Source: Flavobacterium proteolyticum
Lineage (GTDB): Bacteria; Bacteroidota; Bacteroidia; Flavobacteriales; Flavobacteriaceae
NCBI RefSeq assembly: GCF_015223105.1
Contig: NZ_JADFTZ010000004.1
Location: forward strand, 124,001 to 188,000
Reading direction: 5' to 3'
Length of the DNA: 64,000 nt
A program made the translations under genes and the position numbers. The notes under the pieces were generated by a model. It saw only the letters and a program-made list of their open reading frames with translations, made no database searches and was not told where the DNA came from. Positions 39,962 to 48,671 of this stretch are shown here, in pieces. Positions within the stretch are counted from its first letter, which is position 1. Every line of letters starts with the position of its first letter.

Positions 39962-42625
39962 ATGAGTTTGTTTATCATCATAGCTGTTCTTTTGTTATTT
40001 TCAATACTATTGTATTTTTATAAAGTTGAAAAGAACAAGTACGAAAAACCAATCTTCAAAGAGAATCTTACACATATAGATTCCTTTTTTGAGGTAGTTG
40101 AAAATTTTGATGATTATGTTACTTGGGTAGAAAGAGATGCCATTAAAAAACGATTTAGTGCAGTTAGCAGTTATTTTAAATACAAGACAACCTTTTATAA
40201 AAAAGAAGAAAAAGTAAAGCGGTTTAATGAACTCTATCAAAGTTTTGATAGCTTTATTATCAACTATAATAAAAGCTATGTTCTAACTCAAAAAGAAAAA
40301 CTCAAAAGTTTTTTTGAAGATATTGAAGGCAAAGCGTTAGACGAACAACAACAAACAGCAGTCATAACAGATGAATACTCTAACTTAATTATTGCTGGTG
40401 CTGGTTCAGGAAAAACCTTAACCATTATAGGGAAGGTAAAGTACCTAATAGAACAGAGAAAAATAGCTCCTGAAAATATACTTTTGCTCTCGTTTACAAA
40501 AAAAACAGTAGATGAATTAAACGAACGCTTACAAAAAATGGAATTAGGAGCCAAAGCAACTACATTTCATAAACTAGGTTATGATATTATAAAAAAATAT
40601 CTCAAAACAGCCCCTGTTGTTACTAATGAAAATACGATACGAAACATTATTACTTCTTATTTAGAACAAGACATTTTAGAGGAAGCTGAAGCATTAAAGG
40701 CTTATATTGAGTATGTTGCCTGTTATATGAATATTCCTGAAGGCCATGAAAGTTTTGATTCATTAGGAGAAAAACTTGATACCGAAAAAGGAATTGATTT
40801 TCAAACATTAAAATCAAAATGCGAGCCAGAACCTTTAAACAAAGTAGCCAAAAAGTCTCTTGATACGCTACAAGGTGAAAAGGTAAAAAGTTTAGAAGAA
40901 CTTACAATTGCCAATTTTTTGTATCTGAATGGTATCGATTATGATTATGAAAAGCCCTATCCTTATGGTGATATTACTTATCGACCTGATTTTTATTTGA
41001 AAGATTATGATATTTATTTGGAGCATTTTGGTGTAGATGAAAATAATGAAGCCAAATGGTTAACAGATTTTAATGGAGAAAATTATGTTAAAGAGATGGG
41101 TATTAAAAGAGAAACCCATAAAACTAATGAAACTAAACTTTTAGAAACCTATTCCTATTATAATAAACAGAATGTCTTGTTAGAGAAACTAAAAGAAATG
41201 CTGGAAAATGAAAATGTGGTTTTCAAGCCAAGAGATGTAAAAAATATCTTTAAAAAAGTTACTAATAATGACGCTCATTTTGGAAAAGAAATCACTAAAC
41301 TCATTGAGACTTTTATAAATCTGTGCAAATCTAGACAACTGGATTATGAAGCTATAACTACATTGTTTACTGATAAAAAAGCAAGTAGTAAATTCATGAG
41401 AGATAGACAAGCACTTTTTTTAAAGTTTGCTATGCCTATTTTAAAAAGATATGATACTACACTAAAAGAAAGAAATGAAATTGATTTTAATGATATGATT
41501 AATCTGGCTACTGAACTTGTAAAAAAGAATAGTCCTGATTATACTTTTAAACATATTATTATTGATGAATATCAGGATATTTCATACTCGCGCTTTAATT
41601 TAATTAAGGAAATTAGAAATTTATCTGGAGCTCGATTAATATGTGTAGGTGATGATTGGCAATCTATATATAGATTTGCAGGTAGTGATATTTCTTTGTT
41701 TAGCAATTTTGAAAAACATGTAGGCATTCATGAAAAGTTATTTATTGAGCAAACCTATCGCAATTCTCAATCGTTAATCGATATAACATCAAAATATATA
41801 CAAAAAAACAAGAAGCAGATTCCTAAAAATCCAAGGTCTAAAAAAGAAGCAATCTCAAATCCATTAAAATTTGTTTATTACTCGGAAAGCAATGCAGAAA
41901 CTATTTTCATTAATGAAATCCAAAACATTGTAGAAAAAGTTGATAATAAGCCTATATTAGTATTAGGGAGACATAGTTTTGATATTAATGAATTTATTAA
42001 GCTTACTCCAAATAGTCGCATAAAATATTATGAAACAACTGATAAATTAGAAGTAAAAGGATTTGAGCATATTGATATTAAATATATAACTGTTCATAAA
42101 TCAAAAGGACTTGAAGCGGACAATGTAATTGTGTTGAATTTAAAGAATCATTTGTTAGGTTTTCCTAATAAAATGACGGACGACCCTATGTTATCGTTAT
42201 TACTTAGTGATGATGAAGACTATCGATTTGCTGAAGAAAGAAGATTATTTTATGTGGCTTTAACCAGAACAAAAAATGATGTTGTGTTACTTATTCCCAG
42301 AGACGTTTCTTTGTTTGCAGAAGAATTAGTAGCAGATAACGATTTTTTGCTTAGTTCTGATAATGAAAAACTAAGTAAAACTAATTGTCCATATTGTAAA
42401 ACAGGACATCTTGTAATCAGACAAAACCCAATAAAAAATAATCAATTTTTAGGTTGCTCGCATTATCCGAGTTGTGACCAAACATTTAACAATATTGAAA
42501 TTTTGGAAAACACGGTGCTATGTTCGAGTTGTCAAAGTGGTTTTATGACTAAAAGAACAGGAAAATATGGAGATTTTTTAGGCTGTACTAATTATCCAAA
42601 GTGTTCAAATACTATAAATTTATAA
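39962..42625 (+). CDS. UvrD/HelD-like helicase with embedded nuclease-like segment and two zinc fingers
   Basis: 887 residues. A hydrophobic N-terminal segment (2-20) may anchor it. Walker A is AGAGSGKT (145-152), Walker B IIIDEYQD, and the later helicase motifs FIEQTYRNSQ and ALTRTKN are present. Between motif blocks lies RPDFYLKDYDIYLEHFG (341-357), a PD-(D/E)xK-like pattern with His where Lys is usual. Two topoisomerase-type C4 zinc fingers (CPYC...C...C and CSSC...C...C) end the protein. It resembles helicase IV. It follows the defence operon on the same strand and could process or degrade DNA as part of it. Confidence 0.75.
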   Translation: MSLFIIIAVLLLFSILLYFYKVEKNKYEKPIFKENLTHIDSFFEVVENFDDYVTWVERDAIKKRFSAVSSYFKYKTTFYKKEEKVKRFNELYQSFDSFIINYNKSYVLTQKEKLKSFFEDIEGKALDEQQQTAVITDEYSNLIIAGAGSGKTLTIIGKVKYLIEQRKIAPENILLLSFTKKTVDELNERLQKMELGAKATTFHKLGYDIIKKYLKTAPVVTNENTIRNIITSYLEQDILEEAEALKAYIEYVACYMNIPEGHESFDSLGEKLDTEKGIDFQTLKSKCEPEPLNKVAKKSLDTLQGEKVKSLEELTIANFLYLNGIDYDYEKPYPYGDITYRPDFYLKDYDIYLEHFGVDENNEAKWLTDFNGENYVKEMGIKRETHKTNETKLLETYSYYNKQNVLLEKLKEMLENENVVFKPRDVKNIFKKVTNNDAHFGKEITKLIETFINLCKSRQLDYEAITTLFTDKKASSKFMRDRQALFLKFAMPILKRYDTTLKERNEIDFNDMINLATELVKKNSPDYTFKHIIIDEYQDISYSRFNLIKEIRNLSGARLICVGDDWQSIYRFAGSDISLFSNFEKHVGIHEKLFIEQTYRNSQSLIDITSKYIQKNKKQIPKNPRSKKEAISNPLKFVYYSESNAETIFINEIQNIVEKVDNKPILVLGRHSFDINEFIKLTPNSRIKYYETTDKLEVKGFEHIDIKYITVHKSKGLEADNVIVLNLKNHLLGFPNKMTDDPMLSLLLSDDEDYRFAEERRLFYVALTRTKNDVVLLIPRDVSLFAEELVADNDFLLSSDNEKLSKTNCPYCKTGHLVIRQNPIKNNQFLGCSHYPSCDQTFNNIEILENTVLCSSCQSGFMTKRTGKYGDFLGCTNYPKCSNTINL

Positions 42626-42925
42626 TAAATAGTTATTATTTTAAGTTTAAGGTTTTAAGTTTAAAGATGTGAGCTTTACTTCGTAAAGCGTGTGCCTAAG
42701 GTTAGGAGATTTAGCTTCGCTGAAATTACGTTTCTATTCTGCGGAATGACAGCTTTGACTGCGTAAAGCGGAAGCCTACTGTTGGCGGAATAACAACTTT
42801 GTGTGTAGCAAATGAAATGTTATTTCGTTTTAATCTCTTGAAAATTGTTTTTATGAATTGGTTTAATAGGTAGTATTTTATATTTTTTTCTATTATATTT
42901 GAAATTCAATTCTTACATTTTAATC
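42626..42925. other. Intergenic stretch with degenerate hairpins
   Basis: About 300 bp without a convincing gene. Two related short palindromes are visible (AGCTTTACTTCGTAAAGC near 42672 and AGCTTTGACTGCGTAAAGC near 42751). These may be decayed repeats. Nothing else is recognised. Confidence 0.4.
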
Positions 42926-43345
42926 ATGAAAAAAATTATTTTATTACTACTTGTTACTTTAAGTTTAGCCTCATTTACAACTCCTGATGAAGCGGCATTT
43001 AATATCGTTGGAAGATGGAAAGGAGTAGAAAAAAAATCGGTTGGTTACCTGATTTTTCAAGAGGATGGCTATGCTTTTTTAGAGGAAAATGGTAAGAAGA
43101 TTGGTGGTAAAAACTTTGTTGAGAACGGAAAAAAAGCTACTATGACTTATAAGTTTCAGGATATGGGGAAACTGATGCATATTGATATTGTTGTTACAAT
43201 TGTTGGAGGAAAACAAACCCAATCTTTATTAGGAATTGCTCAAAAAATCAATAATGATAGTTTCAAATTGCAATTTGGATTTGATAATGTAAGACCTAAA
43301 ACATTTGATAAAAATGAAACAGTAGTCTTTACTCGAGTTAAGTAA
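42926..43345 (+). CDS. Secreted lipocalin-like small protein
   Basis: About 139 residues from the ATG at 42926. The N-terminus (MKKIILLLLVTLSLASFTTP) is a signal peptide. The remainder starts NIVGRWKGVEKKSVGYLIF and continues as alternating strands ending VVFTRVK, like a small lipocalin/calycin domain. It is monocistronic, with a copy of hairpin repeat A downstream. The ligand is unknown. Confidence 0.55.
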   Translation: MKKIILLLLVTLSLASFTTPDEAAFNIVGRWKGVEKKSVGYLIFQEDGYAFLEENGKKIGGKNFVENGKKATMTYKFQDMGKLMHIDIVVTIVGGKQTQSLLGIAQKINNDSFKLQFGFDNVRPKTFDKNETVVFTRVK

Positions 43346-43402
43346 TTACTTTTTAGATTATAAATTAAAAAATGTATCGAGAATAAAGCATTAATGAAAA
43401 CG

Positions 43403-43457
43403 GTTCTCGATACATTTTTTGTTTCGCTTTACTCCACAAAATACACTCGAACTGACG
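43403..43457 (+). repeat. Single degenerate copy of hairpin repeat family A
   Basis: GTTCTCGATACA at 43403-43414 and ACTCGAACTGACG at 43445-43457 (one change from the usual end) enclose a shortened, imperfect stem. Confidence 0.6.
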
Positions 43458-43524
43458 TTTTTCTAAGACTCTCTCAAAGGGTTCTTTAGATTGTTTTAAA
43501 AAGAAATAAAATTTACCACTTGCC

Positions 43525-44256
43525 ATGAAAGTTGTCAAAACGAATAAAAAAGCTAAAAATCAACCCATTAAAGTATATAAGTTGCACCAACTCGATTGGT
43601 TGGAATATATTTCTATTGGTCTATGCTTGTGGTTTGTGTTTTATCCTAGACCTTATGACTATTTGTTACTAGCGTTGTTGTTACTTCCTTTTGTGGGAAT
43701 GTTTTTGAATGGGTTAAACAAGCCCAGTATTGCTTCGTTAGTAGAAATTGATCGCGATGCGAAAGATGAGTATGATGTAGCGGATTTTATTGATTTACCC
43801 GCTTGGGCTATTGTAGTTCGCACTTTGCTAGATTATGAAACGGATTCTTATGTAGCGGTTATTACTGCAGGTACGATTGCTTTTGTGGGGATTTGTTTGT
43901 TTTTGTTGGTTACGCATCGTCAGATTTCGGATTCGAATAAAGACAAGTGGTGGATTTATGGTTCGATAGTTTTTAGTTTTTTTATTTATAGTTACAGCGC
44001 TGTTGTGGCTGTGAATTGTACGTTTGATTATTCGGAGCCTAAGGAATATAAAACGGAGGTGATTGATAAGCGTATCAGTAGAAGTAGTAAAGGTAGAAGA
44101 ACGTACTATGTTAAAGTAAAACCTTGGGGACACCACTATGACGCGGAGAGTATCACGGTTTCTTCCGAAGAATATGATCAGTATCAGATTAATGATAAGG
44201 TGGAAGTGGAGTATAAGGAGGGGTTGTTGGGGATTCCTTGGTATTATTTGGATTAG
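43525..44256 (+). CDS. Hypothetical multi-pass membrane protein
   Basis: 243 residues with about four hydrophobic helices (near 27-45, 48-65, 112-132 and 142-168) and a basic N-terminus. The C-terminal 70 residues are soluble and beta-rich (KTEVIDKRISRSSKGRRTYY, then VKVKPWGHHYD). This tail resembles the periplasmic beta domains of DUF3592-like proteins, without certainty. It is a single gene flanked by hairpin repeats on both sides. Confidence 0.55.
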   Translation: MKVVKTNKKAKNQPIKVYKLHQLDWLEYISIGLCLWFVFYPRPYDYLLLALLLLPFVGMFLNGLNKPSIASLVEIDRDAKDEYDVADFIDLPAWAIVVRTLLDYETDSYVAVITAGTIAFVGICLFLLVTHRQISDSNKDKWWIYGSIVFSFFIYSYSAVVAVNCTFDYSEPKEYKTEVIDKRISRSSKGRRTYYVKVKPWGHHYDAESITVSSEEYDQYQINDKVEVEYKEGLLGIPWYYLD

Positions 44257-44261
44257 GAGGC

Positions 44262-44690
44262 TTTTGCCTTTACCTTTTGCCTTCGAGAGCCTCATGACCT
44301 TTTGCCTTCGAGTGCCTCATGACCTTTTGCCTTCGAGAGCCTCAGGCAACGGTGTAAAAATCGAGTGCCTCAGGCAACGGTATTGAGTAGTTCTGTAGAA
44401 AATGTGATATATGGGGGCTGAGGTTCTCGAAGTCACCGTTTTCATTACCTTTTGCCTTCGAGTGCCTCATGACCTTTTGCCTTCGAGAGCCTCAGGCAAC
44501 GGTTGGAGTAGTTCTATAGAAAATGTGATATATGGGGGCTGAGGTTCTCGAAGCTACCGTTTTCATTGCCTTTTGCCTTCGAGAGCCTCAGGCAACGGTG
44601 TAAAAATCGAGAGCCTCAGGCAACGGTATTTAGTAGTTCTGTAGAAATTGTGATATATGGGGGCTGAGGTTCTCGATGCCACCGTTTAAT
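44262..44690 (+). repeat. Hairpin repeat family B cluster upstream of a GIY-YIG gene
   Basis: The sequence alternates units GCC-TTCGAGAGCCTCA-GGC (with CAACGGT after) and the inverted type GGGGCTGAGGTTCTCGAAG plus a CACCG or TACCG end. The CTGAGGTTCTCGA motif recurs at about 44418, 44539 and 44664, a composite period of 121-125 bp containing a conserved AGTAGTTCTGTAGAAAATGTG spacer. The cluster runs up to the GIY-YIG start codon. Confidence 0.8.
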
Positions 44691-44703
44691 TGATTTAATT
44701 ATT

Positions 44704-45003
44704 ATGAAAGGATATATGTATATTTTACTTTGTGCTGATGGTAGTTATTACACAGGGAGTACAACTGACTTAGAGAGAAGGTTAGAACAGCATCAAAATG
44801 GTGAGGGTGCTAATCATACCAAAAAACGGTTGCCAGTTTCTCTTTTATATTATGAAGAATATTCAAGAATTGATGAGGCATTTTATAGAGAAAAACAAGT
44901 TCAGGGTTGGAGTAGGAAAAAGAAAGAAGCTCTAATTGAGGGTAAAAATGATTTGTTGCCATTATTAGCAAAGGCTTATAGAGATTTAGATGAGATATTA
45001 TAA
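44704..45003 (+). CDS. GIY-YIG nuclease (URI family) inside repeat cluster B
   Basis: 99 residues. [20 protein letters not shown] carries the GIY-YIG core, followed by ERRLEQH and the downstream [17 protein letters not shown] segment with the catalytic-type glutamate. This is the short stand-alone URI-type domain (UPF0213/YhbQ-like). It is embedded in family B hairpins on both sides, the first unit beginning four bases after its stop codon. I suggest the protein acts on these repeats, by analogy with REP-associated transposases; this is inference. Confidence 0.85.
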   Translation: MKGYMYILLCADGSYYTGSTTDLERRLEQHQNGEGANHTKKRLPVSLLYYEEYSRIDEAFYREKQVQGWSRKKKEALIEGKNDLLPLLAKAYRDLDEIL

Positions 45004-45006
45004 AAT

Positions 45007-45329
45007 TGGTGGCTTCGAGTGCCTCAGCCACCAATTTTTTTGACCTTTTGCCTTCGAGTGCCTCAGGCAACGGTTTTGAGTAGTTCTAATGAATAATGTG
45101 TTATGGGGGCTGAGGTTCTCGAAGCTACCGTTTTCATAGCCTTTTACCTTCGAGTGCCTCATGACCTTTTGCCTTCGAGTGCCTCAGGCAACGGTATTGA
45201 GATGTTCTGTAGAAAATGTGATATATGGGGGCTGAGGTTCTCGAAGTCACCGTTTTCTTAACCTTTTGCCTTCGATACTTCGACAAGCTCAGTAACCAAT
45301 CAGGCAACGGTATCTAAACGAGTGTCTCA
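45007..45329 (+). repeat. Hairpin repeat family B cluster downstream of the GIY-YIG gene
   Basis: It begins with GGTGGC-TTCGAGTGCCTCA-GCCACC (45007-45031), in which the loop is kept but the stem differs from TTGCC/GGCAA. Further composite units follow with CTGAGGTTCTCG at about 45110 and 45232. One stretch at 45273-45310 contains an insertion (CGATACTTCGACAAGCTCAG). Confidence 0.8.
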
Positions 45330-45346
45330 GCCACCATTCATTATAT

Positions 45347-45379
45347 AAAAATACGCTCAAGTTATCTTGAGCGTATTTT
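45347..45379. terminator. Terminator of the ribBA operon
   Basis: AAAATACGCTCAA pairs with TTGAGCGTATTTT around GTTATC, just downstream of the ribBA stop on the minus strand, with T runs on that strand. Confidence 0.75.
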
Positions 45380-45384
45380 GTTTA

Positions 45385-46518
45385 TTAATAATTTACATAA
45401 TCGGTGATTTCTAATCCGTAACCTATCATTCCTACGCGTTTGGTGGGAGCGGTGCTGTTGGATAGTAATTCGATTTTGGTGATGTCTAGGTCGTGAAGGA
45501 TTTGGGCTCCGATACCGAAATCTTTGGTGTCCATTTTAATTTGTGGGGCACGCATTTCGCCTTGAGATTGTAATACTTTTAGTTCGGCAATACGATCTAA
45601 TAGTTCTAAGGATTTTACTTCTTGGTTGATGAATACAATTGCACCTTTTTCTGCTTCGTTTATTTTACGGAAAACGTTGTCTAGTTTTTTATCGTTATCA
45701 CTGGTTAGTGTTCCTAAAATATCGTTATTTACTTGTGTGGTATTGATACGAGTTAGAACGGGTTCGCCTGCGTTCCAAGTTCCTTTGGTTATGGCAATGT
45801 GTACTTGTTTGTTTGTGGTTTGTAAATAGGCACGCATTCTAAATGTTCCAAAACGTGTTTCGATATCAAAATCTTCTTTCTTTTGAATTAGACTATCGTG
45901 TTGCATTCTGTATGCTACCAAATCTTCAATAGAAACTAATTTTAAATCGAACTTCTTTGCTACTTCTACTAGTTGAGGTAAGCGTGCCATAGAGCCATCT
46001 TCGTTCATGATTTCTACGATAACACCTGCGGGTTTAAATCCTGCTAAACGAGCAAAATCAATAGCCGCTTCGGTGTGACCTGTTCTTCTTAAAACACCAC
46101 CTTGTTTAGCAATTAACGGGAAAATATGTCCAGGACGTGCTAAATCGTAAGGTTTGGTTTCCGAATCAATTAAGGCTTGAATGGTAAGAGCTCTATCAGA
46201 AGCGGAAATTCCTGTTGAAACTCCTTTTCCTTTTAAGTCAACTGAAACGGTAAAAGCGGTTTCCATGTGGTCGGTGTTGTTACGCACCATGGCATGAAGG
46301 TCTAGTTCTTTACAACGTGATTCGGTTAAAGGCGCACAAATTAGTCCTCTACCGTGGGTTGCCATGAAATTGATCATTTCTGGCGTAACTTTTTCGGCCG
46401 CGGCTAGGAAGTCCCCTTCGTTTTCTCTGTCTTCATCATCTACTACTATGATTACTTTTCCTTGACGGATGTCTTCAATAGCTTCTTCAATTGTGTTGAG
46501 TTGTATGTTCTTTGACAT
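45385..46518 (-). CDS. ribBA: RibBA-type protein: DHBP synthase with a degenerate GTP cyclohydrolase II domain
   Basis: 377 residues. The N-terminal 3,4-dihydroxy-2-butanone 4-phosphate synthase is intact: [37 protein letters not shown]. It makes the four-carbon unit of riboflavin. The C-terminal half keeps the RibA shape ([12 protein letters not shown], then GYGLEI) but contains no cysteine, so the Zn-binding Cys set of GTP cyclohydrolase II is missing. That domain is probably inactive as a cyclohydrolase. It is the last gene of the ftsK-lolA-lptF operon, four bases after the upstream stop. Confidence 0.88.
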   Translation of the reverse strand: MSKNIQLNTIEEAIEDIRQGKVIIVVDDEDRENEGDFLAAAEKVTPEMINFMATHGRGLICAPLTESRCKELDLHAMVRNNTDHMETAFTVSVDLKGKGVSTGISASDRALTIQALIDSETKPYDLARPGHIFPLIAKQGGVLRRTGHTEAAIDFARLAGFKPAGVIVEIMNEDGSMARLPQLVEVAKKFDLKLVSIEDLVAYRMQHDSLIQKKEDFDIETRFGTFRMRAYLQTTNKQVHIAITKGTWNAGEPVLTRINTTQVNNDILGTLTSDNDKKLDNVFRKINEAEKGAIVFINQEVKSLELLDRIAELKVLQSQGEMRAPQIKMDTKDFGIGAQILHDLDITKIELLSNSTAPTKRVGMIGYGLEITDYVNY

Positions 46519-46522
46519 GGTA

Positions 46523-47995
46523 TTAGTTGTTGTCGTCGTTATTTTGAGTTATTTTATTGAAAAGTTTTTTAAATGGATCTGTTATCCAATCAAAATTGAT
46601 CATGATCCCAATATCGTTAGTAGCACGATAGGTTAAAATTATGGCAAAAGGTGTCATAAGTATTGATGCCATCCAAGCACCTAAGAAAGGGGGAATGGTA
46701 TCTTGTTGTGCTAATTTACGACCAAATGTATTTATGAAATGGAAAGTAATAAAGATTAAAATAGCAAATACAATAGGTAACCCTAATCCTCCTTTTCGGA
46801 TAATGGCTCCTAGGGGTGCTCCAATAAAGAACATTAACAAACATGAGTATGCAATTACAAATTTTTCATGAATGGCTAACCAGTGGTTGTTGATGTTTTT
46901 GGTTTTTTCTTCTAAATCGGATTTATTACTTTGTATGCTGAACTCGGTACTAGCCGCATTGCTTTTTGCCATATCTAGTATTTGATCACGTTCTAAAGGA
47001 GTAAAAATACTTAATAAGTCTTTTTTTGGTGATGCGTTTGAAACAGGAACCTTAGGGGTAACATTGATTACAGCATTCTGAATTTTCTTTCTAAAAATAT
47101 TATCACTACGCATTACAACATTGTCGGCATAAGACATGACATCTTTGTTGTAACTTTTTTGTAAAGAATCTAGAGTGTAAGTTAACTCAGGTACGGTAAG
47201 CATTTTTTCAGAGGTAACGTTACCGTCGTCAATTTCTGCCTGATTAAGTTTGGTTAAATCGATATTGATGACGTATTTCTTAAAACTACTCTTTGCAAAA
47301 GGCAATCGTTTACGTTCTTCGAATTTTTTAGGATGAATATCTTCGTAATAATAACCATCGTATAATTCTAGTTGTAAGTAATTAGAATCGTCTTCACTGG
47401 TTAAAATTCCTCTTTTGGCTTTGATAATGGTATTAGCGCCTAATCCCATGTTGTTATTCTTAACATGCATGGTGACGTCTTCTAAGAATTCACCATTATC
47501 GCCCGATTTTTTACCTACTTTAATATTAGAAGTTCCAATGCTATTAAATTGTCCTTCAGCAATGGCCATGGCTGGTTTTTGCTGTACAATTGTTTTTCTA
47601 AGATTGATGAATTTATACTGGGCATCTGGAATTACATTATTAGCAAAAAAGAACGATACTAACGCTAAAATACCAATTGTAATTGTTAGCATTTTCATAG
47701 CGCGTTGTAATGAAATACCAGAGGATTTCATAGCGGCAAATTCATAATTTTCGGCAAAACTACCAAATGTCATAATGGATGCTAACAATACTGAAAGTGG
47801 TAATACTAACGGAACAATAGTAGGAGCGTAGAACGATAAGAATTTGATAATGGTAAAAAAGTCCAAATCCTTTCCTGCTAGTTCGGCAATGAAAAGCCAA
47901 ATTCCTTGTAAAACGAATATAAAAAACAAGATTACAAATACCGAAGTAAATGTAATCATGAAAGATTTAATAATGTATTTATCTAATATTTTCAC
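46523..47995 (-). CDS. LptF/LptG family lipopolysaccharide export permease
   Basis: 490 residues with a GTG start ten bases after the lolA stop. Three N-terminal helices (about 12-35, 50-75, 100-125), a long periplasmic beta-rich domain and three C-terminal helices (near 370-470, IGAPLGAIIRKGGLGLPIVF) match YjgP/YjgQ permeases. With LptB they extract lipopolysaccharide from the inner membrane. Whether it is the F or the G subunit cannot be told alone. It sits between lolA and ribBA in an envelope operon. Confidence 0.88.
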   Translation of the reverse strand: MKILDKYIIKSFMITFTSVFVILFFIFVLQGIWLFIAELAGKDLDFFTIIKFLSFYAPTIVPLVLPLSVLLASIMTFGSFAENYEFAAMKSSGISLQRAMKMLTITIGILALVSFFFANNVIPDAQYKFINLRKTIVQQKPAMAIAEGQFNSIGTSNIKVGKKSGDNGEFLEDVTMHVKNNNMGLGANTIIKAKRGILTSEDDSNYLQLELYDGYYYEDIHPKKFEERKRLPFAKSSFKKYVINIDLTKLNQAEIDDGNVTSEKMLTVPELTYTLDSLQKSYNKDVMSYADNVVMRSDNIFRKKIQNAVINVTPKVPVSNASPKKDLLSIFTPLERDQILDMAKSNAASTEFSIQSNKSDLEEKTKNINNHWLAIHEKFVIAYSCLLMFFIGAPLGAIIRKGGLGLPIVFAILIFITFHFINTFGRKLAQQDTIPPFLGAWMASILMTPFAIILTYRATNDIGIMINFDWITDPFKKLFNKITQNNDDNN

Positions 47996-48005
47996 CCGAA
48001 CGAAA

Positions 48006-48671
48006 TTAGTCTAATTTATTGATGTAATAATTAGGATATTTTGATTTTGTAAAGGTAAAATGATTTTTTGATAATGGCTGATTTGTTTTAAAAGAATTAA
48101 CAGTTAAAGTAGTTTTTGTTCCATTTTTGCCTACTTCAATTACGGTGTAGATGTGTTTTGTTTGTACATCAATCCCTACCAAGATTTCTTTGCGTTGGTC
48201 TTTGCTGCTATTTGGAGTTAATTTTACGTACTGAATTTTTCTTCCTTTTACGTTTTGAAGAATATCCCATCCGTATTTGTAACCTGAATTAAAAAAGGTT
48301 AACATTTTGTTTGGTGTAATAGCGTTATCGTCGTTAGCATCAAAGTTAGCGATAGTAATTTCTTCATCTTCAGGAACAATAGTATATACTTTTTTTCCGT
48401 CGAAAATTTTGGTTACTCCCATGAAATTTAAGTTGTATAAATTTCCTTGAAGTGCCACATTTCCTTTGCTTTCTTGGTTGATGTTTTCTTTTGGATTGTT
48501 TAAAGTATATTTAAAGTCAATCACAATATTATCGTACGATTTTATTTTCGCCGATACATCATCTAAAAGCTCTTTTGCTTTTTTAGCATCTTGAGCTTGT
48601 AATGAAAAACCTATAAGTAGTGCGATTGCAACTTGTAAAAAACGTGTCATTTTAATGTTAATTTTATTCAT
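48006..48671 (-). CDS. lolA: Outer-membrane lipoprotein carrier LolA-like protein
   Basis: 221 residues if started at 48671; an alternative start at 48650 (MTRFLQVAIALLIGFSLQAQ) gives a more typical signal peptide. The mature part (LLDDVSAKIKSYDNIVIDFK, then KYTLNNPKENI) has the LolA half-barrel pattern. It ferries lipoproteins across the periplasm. The gene overlaps the ftsK stop by eight bases (ATGAATAA), so translation is coupled. Confidence 0.85.
   Translation of the reverse strand: MNKINIKMTRFLQVAIALLIGFSLQAQDAKKAKELLDDVSAKIKSYDNIVIDFKYTLNNPKENINQESKGNVALQGNLYNLNFMGVTKIFDGKKVYTIVPEDEEITIANFDANDDNAITPNKMLTFFNSGYKYGWDILQNVKGRKIQYVKLTPNSSKDQRKEILVGIDVQTKHIYTVIEVGKNGTKTTLTVNSFKTNQPLSKNHFTFTKSKYPNYYINKLD

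Noticed and set aside
43828..44295. 155-codon minus-strand frame opposite the membrane protein gene
   Set aside because: It is a reverse shadow with arginine/threonine-rich composition, and no start signal or homology is recognised.
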